In this document: piece after piece, positions 10,528 to 21,417 of the stretch
Layout: the number at the start of each line of letters is the position of its first letter
Position numbering within the stretch: the stretch's first letter is position 1
Assembly: GCA_022478985.1 (NCBI GenBank)
Contig: JAKSZP010012201.1
Location: forward strand, 25,707 to 89,706
Reading direction: 5' to 3'
Source of the DNA: Massospora cicadina
Lineage: Eukaryota; Entomophthoromycota; Entomophthoromycetes; Entomophthorales; Entomophthoraceae
DNA length: 64,000 nucleotides
The notes under the pieces: generated by a model
Told to the model about the DNA's origin: nothing
The model's database searches: none
The model's input: only the letters and a program-made list of their open reading frames with translations
Translations under genes and position numbers: made by a program

Positions 10528-12713
10528 ATGAATATGGACGATCAGTTTTAAAAATTCGCCCAAAAGTACAGCAACAATTAAATGGAAACAAGCGATGTTC
10601 AGTTTATTGAACACTTTACCTCAAATCGTTCTGACAATGAGGAGGGGAACAGATGCTCATTAGAGCTAATAGCAACTGTAACAGGCCCAACTCTACCTTC
10701 TAATCCGGCCAAGTTTACCCAGGCTAACATCAAGGAAATGCTGGAAACCCTGTTTTGAGGCTACCAGGTTGGTTCTTCAACATTTGACCCGAGCTTTGGT
10801 CTATTTTATTACATGAAGGATCAAGCACTGAAGAACGAAATTTATCAAAAATATAGAGAAGCCACCATGGCTGGTTTTGCCTGAAGACTTCAGGAGAGTC
10901 AGGCCAACACATACAAATATTTAGTTAATTTTGTACAACCATCTATTAAGCATGCTCAACGCATCTTTGCATGTCAAAATCTTGAACTTTCTCACATTCA
11001 CCGTATTCAAGATGAGGAACAGTCATCCCATGCTTGCTTATTAGAGAAATTGGATACTTGCTTTGCAGAAGTACGCAAAGCAATCATTTCAAACACTGGA
11101 CCTGCAGCAGAAGCCCATGGCTGAATTGATGAGTTGGTAACTCAACTTAATGAAGGCGTTCTGAAGATAGCTACACAAGTGCTGAACAATTTGGGATTCT
11201 CAAGTCAGTGGAAACAGGATATCACCAACCACTGCATCAGACTTGAGACACAGTATAATTATGTTGCAGCCAATACAGAAAACCTTCTCCAACAGGGTCA
11301 AGATTCAAGAAAAACCCTTGGAGAGTTGGAGGAAAAACATGCAATTTGGAAAATTATATTCGAACATAATTTTCAGCTATGTATAGAGATATTGAAGCTT
11401 TAGCCCAGTTACCTCTTACTACAGTAGAACAACCGGATAATTCAGATATCAAGGCTGAATTAGCCAACGTATGGTCAAGTATTTCTTAACTTCGTACTTC
11501 CAATACAATTTTATTTAACAAGAAAACCAATATGGAGAGTCAACTGGCACTTGCTAAAACAAGGATGTCGAGAATGTCAGAAGAAATTAAGGCACTTTTG
11601 GCCCAAGTGACATTAGCTGAAGCAGATCTCTCTCAAGCCAACAAGGAAATGGAGTATCTTAAGACTAGTAGCAAGTGTGCAACCAGTATGGGGGGAGGAG
11701 AGGTTGACAAAGCAGCTCTAAAGGCACGCCAAAGTGCACTTAAGAAGCCACATCAGTCCCAATTTCAGAAAATAGAGTTGAGAGATTTGGATGATTATCA
11801 TGAGGCAGATGAAGATTATGGGACAGATGTATCAAATACATGAACCATTCCACGAGTTCTTACTTCTATGCCCACTCCAAGTTGTTCACAGCATCCCATT
11901 CTTCCTGAGGGTTCCCAAGTTAGAGAAACTGCCTCTCGAATTAGGGACTCAGGCAGAGATGACTTCAAACCACTTAACTTGCCAAAATTCAATAAAGATG
12001 GCAATGTATACTCTTTCTTAAAACTATTTGAGAAGGCTATGAGAGGGCATCTAATCATGCAAAGGTGACAGCGCTTATCAATTGTCTGGACTCACACAGC
12101 GTAGACCTTGTAATGCTCTATTTAGGGTAAGATTGGTCTTTTAAACGAGGCATAACAGGCCATCATTAAGGAATTTAATGGGCCTGAAAAGCTGTTGACA
12201 TGAAAGATGGAACTCTTAAATATCGAGTTTAGACCTAATGAGTCTATCAAAGAGTTTGCCAATTGATTTTACCATGAAGCTCAAGTACTCCTCAGATCAA
12301 ACATCATGACTGTATAGGATGCAATAATCGCCATGGAACATGCTGTACAGCCATATCATGATTTGGAACGAGTAATGATTCCTGCTTTTAATCGTGATAT
12401 GGACACAAATAGACTTATAGACTATTTACGCCGCTGTGCAAGAAGCTTTGATGCGCCAAATCAACTAAAAAATCCACAACGGGTACACCCTCAACATAAA
12501 ATTAGTAATACAAGCTACAGTCAAGAAAGAAATGGGAATCTCAAGGAGCAGAAACCCGACCATCCCACATCTAGTGCTATCACTTGTCATCATTGTGGTA
12601 GAAAAGGGTACATCGCCAGCAAGTGTTATGCCCGAATAGATGGGAAAACAGGAGTTAATGTGGCTTACAAAGTTGAAAAGGGCACAGATTTGGGAAAAGG
12701 GCAGGTGGAGTAG
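10528..12713 (+). pseudogene. Element A gag with coiled-coil N-terminal part
   Basis: From ATG 10528 one frame is readable to 11403 with a few stops, then 11532-11843 and 11868-12713 with shifts. The N-terminal 400 or so codons are Gln/Asn/Glu-rich. A heptad-like coiled coil is visible at about 11530-11700 (SQLALAKTRMSRMSEEIKAL). The capsid-like part follows (PLNLPKFNKDGNVYSFLKLF, then FYHEAQ). The zinc knuckle at 12585-12626 is CX2CX4YX4C: the His has become Tyr. The long N-terminal extension makes this gag larger than the short gags of chromoviruses such as C. No autonomous function is expected. Confidence 0.75.
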
Positions 12714-12720
12714 AGGCGGA

Positions 12721-13755
12721 ATGCTCTACTACCACCCATTATGCTGAAGACATTCCTCCTGATCCTGACAAATTTTTTATATCCAATTCAGTTGTTGAAG
12801 ATTCATTACATCATATTATGGCTGATGATTATATATGGTTGCAACCAGATCTCGAAAAGGCCAAAAATCAGGTGAAGCCTCATAAGAGGCCCAAATAGAG
12901 GTGGCCAGACCATATGCCAAGCAAATTATGGACCATGGCCTTGATCCTCACACTACCCGCTCTCATGACCTGCCCTCCCTAAAAGTTGTACAGGTCGCAA
13001 TCCCTATGCAGAATCTGGCAGTAAACTTCCCTGAAATATGTTCTTGCCTCAAATTACACTTGGAGTCGGGCAACTCTGAATCTATTCACTTGATAAACAC
13101 TTCTAAACCATACTATGAGTGTACCTATGCCAATATTGCTGTCAATAAGGTCCATGTTTGGGCCATTATTGATAGTGGAGCCCCTTTAAATATCGTCAGC
13201 ACTAAGTTGGTGAAGAAGTTGGGAATAGCCCCAGATGTTGCCCACAATCAATAATATGGCACTGCAGGAACACATACCACCAGAACTCTTGGGGCATATA
13301 GTGCCTTGCCTATGAGATTTGGGTCTATAGTAGTATCCGCTCCAGCTATAGTCTTGCTGAATCAGAACTATGAGGTCCTTATTGACACTGATTTTATGAG
13401 AAGATATGGAGTGGTCACTGGCCATAAGGATGATACCTTAACTATTTTGAACCAAACCATCCCGATTCACTATACAAAAAACGCTAATTTGGGACTAAAG
13501 AAGCCTAATCTGTTCATTAATCTGGCCTATCAAGATGGAATAATCCCTATCAAATACCATAAATCAAAGCGTCGTGTCAAGGCCTTGCCAACGCAAATCC
13601 ATGAGTCTAAGGGAATACCCCTCCGAGCAAACAAGGAGCTAACTCTGGACTCAGGAATGCAGGCAGTAGTCTTGACTGGGCTAACAATTCAAATCCCAGA
13701 AGGACTTTCTGGCGAAGTTTTTCAACCTTGGTCCCAAACTCGACCTTAGCCTAAT
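12721..13755 (+). pseudogene. Element A aspartic protease region
   Basis: Active site DSG is intact at 13171-13179 in the context WAIIDSGAPLNIVS. This is followed after a stop (about 13251) by a second block, MRFGSIVVSAPAIVLL and VLIDTDFMRRYG (13312-13407), the usual ILG-type region of retroviral-like proteases. The same frame then continues through 13749, where a TAG (CAG to TAG by one change) separates it from the reverse-transcriptase frame that starts at 13756 in the same phase. It was therefore one continuous pol frame. Confidence 0.75.
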
Positions 13756-15370
13756 GTGGCGCCTGGAATAATTATTCCTGGACATCAAGAAACTAGTGTC
13801 CTCTGTGCAAACATGCAGAATTGGCCAATCTTCATCAAAAGGCACCAGGTGGTTGCCTATCTCCATTTGATCCCTATAACGGAGATTGATTCTTTCCACA
13901 ATTTTGGAATCCTGGACGAGCTTGGGCTTCCTGGTGATGAGTTGGAATATGTGTATAATGTCCTACCTGTGGCCAATTTAAAGGAACTAAATGATCAGGA
14001 AAAGGACCAAGTTTGGGGATTATTTGAGGTATACCATGTGATATTTGCTAAGGATGATTTTGACCTTGGATGTGCGAGAGGAGTGATCCATATGATAGAT
14101 ACTGGGGACCATTTACCTATCCGATTAAGGCCAATTAGACGCACAAAAACTGCTGAAGAAGTTGTGTCAAAGGAAATTAAAGAACTTTTCAACTGTGGCA
14201 TGTTGATGCCATCCAAGAGTCCATGGGCTGCCCCAATTCTCATTGTAAAAAAGAAAGATGGGAGCAACTGGGTTGTTATTGACTACTGGAAGCTTAATAA
14301 CATTACCAAAAAGGATTCCTATCCTCTTCCACGAATTGACGATGCCCTAGACAGGCTTGGGGGTGCAAAGTTCTTCTCAGCGATGGATTTAATTAGTGGG
14401 TATTGGCAAATTGATCTGCCCAAAGCTGAGCGAGAAAAGTGCACCATTATTACCCAAGAAGGTTATTTCAACCAACAAGGATGCCCCAAGGACTCTTCAA
14501 TGCTCCAGCAACCTTCCAGAGAGCGATGGACACCATACTGGGCGATCTTATATTGTTATGTGTACCAGTATACCTAGATGATATAAACGTATTCAGTTGT
14601 ACCTTTGATGACTATCTGGAACACCTGGAAGAGGTTTTCAAGAGGTTAGCAGCTGCAAACTTGAAGATCAAGCCCAGGAAGTGACAATTCTTTAAGGACC
14701 AGCTGGAATACCTTGAATTTGTACTTAATAAGGAAGGTTTTCGGCCACAACCAGCCAAAAAGGAAGCAATATCTAAGATGAAGAGGCCTGAATCCAAGCG
14801 AGATATTTAAGTTATTTTGGGCATGATTGGGTATTATCGCCGATTTAATGCTGACTTCACTCAAATTGGAGAACCTTTATTTTATCTACTTAAGGATAAG
14901 GTCTCTTTTGAGTGGAATTCGGCCTGCCAGGAGGCATTTGACCAGCTTCATTCGGCCCTATTAGTCGCACCAGTATTGTGCTATCCTGACTTTGACTGAG
15001 AATTTATTGTTCAGACTGATGCATCATTAACAGCAATTGGAGCCGTTTTGTCCCAAGTCGGAGAAGATGGCGAAGAGCACCCAGTAGCCTATGCTAGTTA
15101 GACCCTAAATGCCCATGAAAGAAATTATACTGTAACAGAAAGAGAGTGTTTATCCGTTATATATGCCTATAAACAGTTCCAAGTATACCTTCATGGAGTT
15201 AATTTCACCGTGGTTACTGATCATGCATCCCTAAGCTGGCTTAACAATTTGAAGGAGCCAGAAGGTCGTTTGGCTCGCTGGGCACTTAAGCTGCAGGCTT
15301 ATGGCTATACCATTATGCACCGGACTGGTGCTAAGCATCAGAATGCTGATTGTTTGTCTCATCTGCCTAT
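13756..15370 (+). pseudogene. Element A reverse transcriptase and RNase H
   Basis: Reverse-transcriptase blocks in order: KSPWAAPILIVKKKDG (14212-14260), VVIDYWKLN (Arg of DYRKLN changed to Trp), FFSAMDLISGYWQIDL, a one-base frameshift near 14460, PQGLFNAPATFQRAMD, and VYLDDINVFS with YLDD at 14571-14582. RNase H follows: QTDASLTAIGAVLSQ, ERNYTVTEREC, VVTDHASLSWL and NADCLSHLP (15345-15367). Stops at 14682, 14808, 14998 and 15099 interrupt one otherwise continuous frame; the last three are CAA, CGA and CAG codons with one C-to-T change. Confidence 0.85.
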
Positions 15371-16640
15371 CGTAGCAACCCTCTGCCAGCTGGCGGATGC
15401 CTTGTTCCAGAAGATGGTTAATGGAACTTTTGTTGATGAGCCCAAACAAGTGCAGAAAATTCTCTCTGAATTAAGAAAGGATACCCAGACTGAAAAAGGA
15501 GTCTTATTCAAGGTGATTGATGGAAAGAAATATATATTTCCACGTCCCTCAGCTCAAGCAGATCTAATTTTGGCTGCCCATAAGGCTACTGGCCATGGAG
15601 GCTTTAAGAAAACCAAGGAGCAGCTTAAGCAAAATTACTATTGTGATTGGGACCATCTAGTACTAAAAAAATTACTATTGGGAATCAATGCATATTGACA
15701 TCCATGTAACTTTGAGTTGTTGATAAGAGTGCCAAGGGGAAAAACCCTTCCAAAAAGCTATTTCATACCAGCTTGTTCAGCCCAAATTTGCTTGGCACAC
15801 TATATCTATAGATGTGGTTGGGCCCCTCCCGATTAGCAATGTGAAAGCCAAATATATCATTGTGGCAATTGATCACTTAACGAAATGGGTCAAAGCCAGG
15901 GCTATTCAGGACTTAGGAGCCTCAACAACTGCTAAATTTATCTTGGAGCAAGTTATTCATTGGCACAGATGTCCTCAATTTATATTAATGGATAATGACA
16001 CAAATTTCACTGCAGTTATTCTTCAGAAGCTTAATGAATTATTGGGGGGCATGGTGTTCTGTCAACTCCATACCACCCAGAAACAAATGGTGCAGCAGAA
16101 CGAGTTAATGGAACACTTGTCAATATCCCAAAAAAGCTGACTTCTCATAAGCCCTCCGAATGGAGCACACTTCTCAGTTTGGCCATTTTTGCCTACAACA
16201 TCTCTTACCATTTGGCCACGAAGATGTCTCCATTACAACTTCTATATGGGAAGCATCCAGCCTTACCACCATTGTTGTATTCCTTATTACAAGAACCCCA
16301 GGAATTGAGCTATTCTCAGTATGTCAAGAGGCTTGCAGAGACCTTAATTAAACTGCAAGCCCAGGCTTTTGATATTAACTTCAAACTTCGTAAGGCCTGA
16401 CATGGAAAAGATCAAAAAACCTGATACAATCTGCCCAAATTTGCTGTGGGGATGAAGTATTATTTTGTAGTACCCATGGTTCAGGTCAAATTCACAAGTT
16501 AAATCGCATTTGGGTTCGTCCATTCGAAGTTATAGAGAAGACTTTAAACTTTTCTTACACTATTAAGGAGAAAAATTTGGGTCATGTATATAATCGAGCC
16601 CATTCTAAATTCCTAAGGAAGTTTAAAAAGTGGCCCAATT
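15371..16640 (+). pseudogene. Element A integrase, disrupted by a 37-bp insertion
   Basis: The zinc-binding start AHKATGHGGFKKTKEQLK (15578-15632) is followed by QNYYW, where a LINE-tail insertion with duplication splits the frame (15644-15680). The core is at 15805-16140: DVVGPLPISNVKAK, IVAIDHLTKWVKA, ILMDNDTNFTA (second Asp). Later segments (FAYNISYHLATKMSP, 16182-16226) are in shifted frames. The C-terminal end WVRPFEVIEKT ... YNRAHSKFLRKFKKW (16513-16640) looks like a GPY/F-type module; I see no chromodomain. Confidence 0.8.
15644..15667 (+). mobile_element. LINE1-tail micro-insertion 1
   Basis: 24 bp (TGATTGGGACCATCTAGTAC then T and A residues) inserted in the integrase of A. It is flanked by aaaattactattg at 15631-15643 and 15668-15680. 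Removing the insert and one duplicate restores a YYWES-like reading typical of this integrase region. The A-rich end lies next to the 3' duplication, as expected for target-primed reverse transcription. Confidence 0.85.
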
Positions 16641-16854
16641 AAAAGAGAAGAATTTTAATATAAGTATATATAATTAATTTGAAAATAATAGTTATGAGAA
16701 AGGATAATAAAGATGAGAAAAAAATTATATAATAGTGGCAAAAGAAAAAAATTATCATCTATATACATAGTAAAAAAAGAGAATAAGTTTTTATATTTCA
16801 AGTAATAAGAAAACTATAAATTTTAATAGATAAAATGAATTTTATTCCTCACTT

Positions 16855-17960
16855 TCAAGGGGGAGGCGACTTGGAACCTGAACCTTCATCTTTGCATGCC
16901 AATTTGGCCCAATCTAGTTGCTGGGTGACAAGAAAAAGGGCCATAATGGCATAGAGCCAGATGCGCCATGCACTCGTTGAAGATGACTCCCAGCAAACAA
17001 TGGGGAGAGGAGGCACAAACCCATTTATAGTTACCCAATCGAGTCTGCAATCAGGCAGGAAACATGTGCCCAAGAGAAGACAGTCAACTAGGAAATCAGT
17101 TTGATACTGATAAATTTCTGGGGTCAACAATATAACGCGATAAACCTGGGTTTCCACCACTAGATTAGAGGGGGAACATGCAACAAACGACCTGAAGGCA
17201 TCCAGTTGGGGAAAAGGCGCATAAGATGGCCAACTACGGCCATTATGGGGAGGTATTCATCAGCGTTATCCTGATGAAGGGCCTTGAAAGCTGCCCAAAT
17301 GGCTGAGCAAAAATGAACATCTTGAACGTCATGGGTATTCAAACCCAAAGAGGAAGCAAAATCAGGCCAATTCTCAAGCAGCTTAGACCAGGAACCAAGG
17401 TTCTCCTCCATATAGCTATCAACCTGAACGAACTCTTGAGGTCAAACAGAGGTATCTTTGGCCAGCAAAAGATGATCATATTTGGCCCAAGTTTTGCTGA
17501 GCAGTTGGCCTTGACGAGAATAGTTGGCCAACCCCAGCAGTGCACTGTAGTTTTGGGCCATTGGGAAATGGCTGAGTACAAAGAGAAACTCCGCTAAAAG
17601 ATCATCATCTCAATAAACTAGCTGGAGCAAAAAGGTTGGCTCTCTCAGATCAAAAGATCAGCTGAAGTTGTCTGCTGAGACAGTTGTGGAAGCATGAGAC
17701 CTGAGCTCATAACCTATTGATCCTCATTTTGGATCCACAACTTGGACAACTTCCTCCTCAATGATGGTTTTGGGCTGAGTTAACGTCATAACAGTTGGCA
17801 TGGGAAAAAGCTGGCCCAACTCTGCTTCCTGGAGTGAGCCCAAAAATAAATTCATACACATGTTTCTAGGCAGATGAGTAAACTGACACTGCTGTTCAGG
17901 TTCGAGGAAAGTGACAAAATTTATGGTATGCAGAGGATGAGCTGTTTTCAGACATTGAAA
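16855..17960 (-). pseudogene. Antisense reading frame in the 3' region of element A
   Basis: Between integrase and the 3' LTR, the minus strand holds a protein-like frame of about 360 codons, read from near 17960 down to 16855. It has a few in-frame stops (for example at 17724-17726 and near 17158) and at least one shift. The longest open parts are 17411-17160 (83 codons) and 17160-16855 (101 codons). Composition is ordinary protein-like, rich in Leu, Trp, Ser and Pro, with segments such as LENWPDFASSLGL and SAIWAAFKALHQDNADEYLP. I recognise no domain. No comparable frame is seen in B, C or D. It could be an accessory gene of the element or a captured host fragment. Confidence 0.5.
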
Positions 17961-18008
17961 ATATTTTCAGAAAATTTAGGGTTTATATTCCAGTCAAGTG
18001 GGGGGAAA

Positions 18009-18571
18009 TGTTAGATTTGATGGTTGACTCAAAAATAAACCCTTTGAGAAAACCATCAATGCTGATAGATTACTTCCATTGATGGATCCTTAGATCCTCC
18101 CAATTCATCTGCATAATCTGATAAATCATATTCATCTCATAACTGCTCTAATTGCATCTGAGGTGCCCAATTATCTTAGCTGATAATAGCTATGATATTA
18201 TTATATTATGGCCAATTATGGGTACACTTGGGTGCAAAGTGGTCCCACGGCATTAACTAAATTGCACCTCCTAAATTAGTGCATTAAGATTAATGCACTA
18301 AGGCGAAAGTTAGGTTCAATTAATGAAATTGATAATTAAGCACTTAAACATAGATGTCCCAATTATGGGCATACTTAGTGCTATTGAGAGACCTGCCGAT
18401 GTCCTGAATTGGGGTGTGTCATCTTTTATGATCATATATCTTTTATTCCCCATTTATTGTTAGACATTGAGTTATGACATAGCTCTAACTGGGAAGATTT
18501 TGATATTTATTTCAAAATCCAAAGTCATCCCAATTATGGGCATAATTAGTGCTATTGAGAGGCCTGCTGAC
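18009..18571 (+). repeat. Right LTR of element A, 5' part
   Basis: Matches 9171-9729 of the left LTR with scattered differences, and stops inside the second copy of the internal duplication where LINE1 was inserted. The last 15 bases, gagaggcctgctgac (18557-18571), are repeated at 25090-25104. Confidence 0.9.
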
Positions 18572-18785
18572 GGTTCTCTTTCTGATAAGCATCACTTTTC
18601 AAAAATCAATTCAGTCTTGAAATTTAGCCTACTAAAGAGATTTACAAAAACTATTAGCTTATGGTGGGAAACCCCGCAAAAGAACCCGTGGGCTCAGCCA
18701 AACGAGCTAGCACCATCTCAAACGAAGCAACCCTCAGTTACCTACCTCAGGGTCAACCAGAATCACCCACTCTCAAGCAGCGGCT

Positions 18786-21417
18786 GTGAAAGCAGGCACC
18801 ACCCCCCAACCTGGAGCTACTTTGACTAGCACCAGTTCACCTAATCGCACTTCTGCAACCTTCACGCCCAAAAGCTCTGTGTGCGCTGCCTCCCACCAAC
18901 CCGCTGGGCCCCCTCCAAACAAGGAGGCCATCACCCACGCTGTTTTAATGGCGTCTGCTCAGTTGAATGCAACTCAGCCCATCCAGACATTCACCTCCCC
19001 CATTGTGTCAGCTAATTCAGCCCCATCTATTATTGCTGACGCCGTGTTCCTGGCTCCCTCCATGAGGGGCGATACCCAGCTACCTGGCCCCCAAACCCTC
19101 AGATGTAAGGTTGGATTAGCCGCACATTCTGGTTCACTAAGCACCAAATTGGGACAATCTACTCTTCCCAATGGGGATTCAAATGGTTCGAGTTTTAGAA
19201 CTTCACACCAGTTCCAATCTCACCCATCCCATTTAAACCCTGTAATTGGTACTTCTCAAGTCGGCACTTTATCTCCATATGCTGAAATTGACAATACACC
19301 AATCAGCCAGTGAGTTTTGCCCACAAAATCACAGCAAATACTCGGGCTGAATTTACCAAAATATATTGGGATGGTGATGAAACATCGCCCTCCTCCCAAT
19401 TGGCTGGAGTTAATTCCAATATGGATGGGCCTCCCCAATTTAGCGAGGCCCAACAATCACCTGGCCCCCAAACCCTCGGATGTAAGGTTGGATTAGCAGC
19501 ACATTCTGGTTCACTAAGCACCAAATTGGGACAATCTACTCTTCCCAATGGGGATTCAAATGGTTCGGATTTTGGAACTTCACACCAGTTCCAATCTCAC
19601 CCGTCTCATTTAAACCCCATAATCGGCACTTCTCAAGTCGGCACTTTATCTCCATATGCTGAAAATGACCAATTCACCAATCAGCCAGTGAGTTTTTCCC
19701 ACGAAATCGCAGCAAATACTCGGGCTGAATTTACCAAATAGATTGGGATGGTGGTGAAACATCAACCTCCTCCCAATTGGCTGGAGTTGATTCCAATCTG
19801 GATGAGCCCTCCCCAATTTAGCGAGGCCCACAATCCGCCCCTCAATTCAATATGACGCCAGCAACTGCTGTAACATTCCAGCAACAGGGGAACTCCACAA
19901 ACTCGTCCAAACCACCAGCTCACACTCAACCTGTGATTGCAGCCCAAAGCAAACACAAACGTACCAAAGGAGCCACTGGGGCGTGGCAAAAACCTCTGGC
20001 ACCAACGCTACCCAAAGCTGATCCCCGTGAAGTGGCGTTTATTGCTGATGTTAAGAAGAAATGGTCCAAAACTAGAGCGCAAAAAGCTCTACCTCGCTCA
20101 ACCCTCTCCCACACAATTCGCCTTTATTATGGCATAACCCTGTTGAATTCTATATGGAGGATTACTTCTCATACTTTTCAGCGATTGCGGAGACATTCCC
20201 AATTAACACCACCATCCATGAATCAGTGGAGAGCCGCTACATCGATGTGGGCTTTACTGAAGCTGCCCTTGCTGACCATGCTGCCATCCTCCAGGTCATT
20301 ATTCCGAATGGATCTCTTTGCATCTCCCACACATGCTCTCAACTGAAGAAAATTTCATGGGTTACTTTTTTCAACCTACCAACTACTGTTGATCCTGAGT
20401 CTCTTAAACTGGTGCTCCATCGTGGTTTAATGGAGTTTGGGTCTGTTCTTTCAGTGGACTTTAGCGTCCCCTCTTACTATGCTCCCACTCAAAGAGCTCA
20501 CACTGCTAGGGCGTCGTTCATCCCCTCCCCCACTGTATCCCACAACATTGAGGTTATTCCTCGTGTGGCGGTAGTTGGGACATGCCCTGAAATCTTTTTT
20601 GTCGACCCTGATCAGGCGCGCCCCCGGTGTTCATGGTGTAACGCCCTTGGACACCTGTATAGTCGTTGCACAGCTTGAAAACAAGCCCTCTTAGCCACCA
20701 CCCAGGGGCCTAAACCAGGCCAAAACGATCTCACGTGGCCGCAGCAGCAATTCCACAACCCACACAATGGGTTCCTGTTCAAGACCTGTCCCCTGAGGCC
20801 TTACACCTAGCAGTTGAAACAGCTAACCCCACTATTGGTATGGGATACCTTCGCGCTCATGCCCCCTTCCAGTGGGCACCCCCTCCAATCTCCCAGAGTC
20901 AACTCCCTCTCTCACCAAGCGCAAGGCATCTCCCACAGGGCGCCCCTCGTCAGCCACCCCCACTCAGGGCTCCGAGGCACCCCCCACCAACCTCCACCAG
21001 CGATTTATCGCATTAACCCTCAGCTCCCAATATAGCTATTCCACCAGCATGGACTTGCAACCCGCGGCCTGTGGTAGAAGTGCCACCTCAAAGAGTCCTA
21101 CCCCAACCCCACAGTCCATTTCGCGCAGCTCCTTTGCAGTGTTGGAGGAAGTGAATATGGACTCAGACTCATCAAATGGGGACACCGCGGAGGTCGCCAT
21201 TGAGCACCCTCAGGTCCTTCCCCTGCAACGGAGCGGGGGCAGCATCCTAGGCTGGCTTACTGGGTCCTCCGCCCCCACCCTCTCCTTCCCTCAGAACCCT
21301 CGACGCTCCTCACGGATTGCAGCTAATAGTCAAGCTAAAGGACTCAAAACTAGCCGCCTCACAGCAGCAGGTTTAAGCGCTGGCAACCCCCTAAGACATG
21401 GAGGGGAACAGCTATGA
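18786..21417 (+). pseudogene. LINE1 ORF1 (nucleic-acid-binding protein), decayed
   Basis: Ser/Thr/Pro-rich N-terminal part from 18786, an internal tandem duplication at 19084-19833, then a conserved-looking region at 20154-20678 (VTFFNLPTTVDPESLKLVL; possibly RRM-like) that ends in the zinc knuckle CSWCNALGHLYSRC (20628-20669). A Pro-rich stretch and SRSSFAVLEEV follow, and the frame ends in a basic segment RRSSRIAANSQAKGLK. At least three shifts separate open parts 18786-19313, 19310-19741, 19852-20150, 20154-20678 and 20872-21417. Its stop (21415-21417) overlaps the ORF2 start. Confidence 0.75.
19084..19833 (+). repeat. Tandem duplication inside LINE1 ORF1
   Basis: Two direct copies of about 377 bp (19084-19460 and 19461-19833), both starting CTGGCCCCCAAACCCTC and ending near TTTAGCGAGGCCCA. 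They differ by a few substitutions and small indels. The unit length is not a multiple of three, and the two copies are read in different frames, so the duplication or later indels broke ORF1. Confidence 0.85.
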
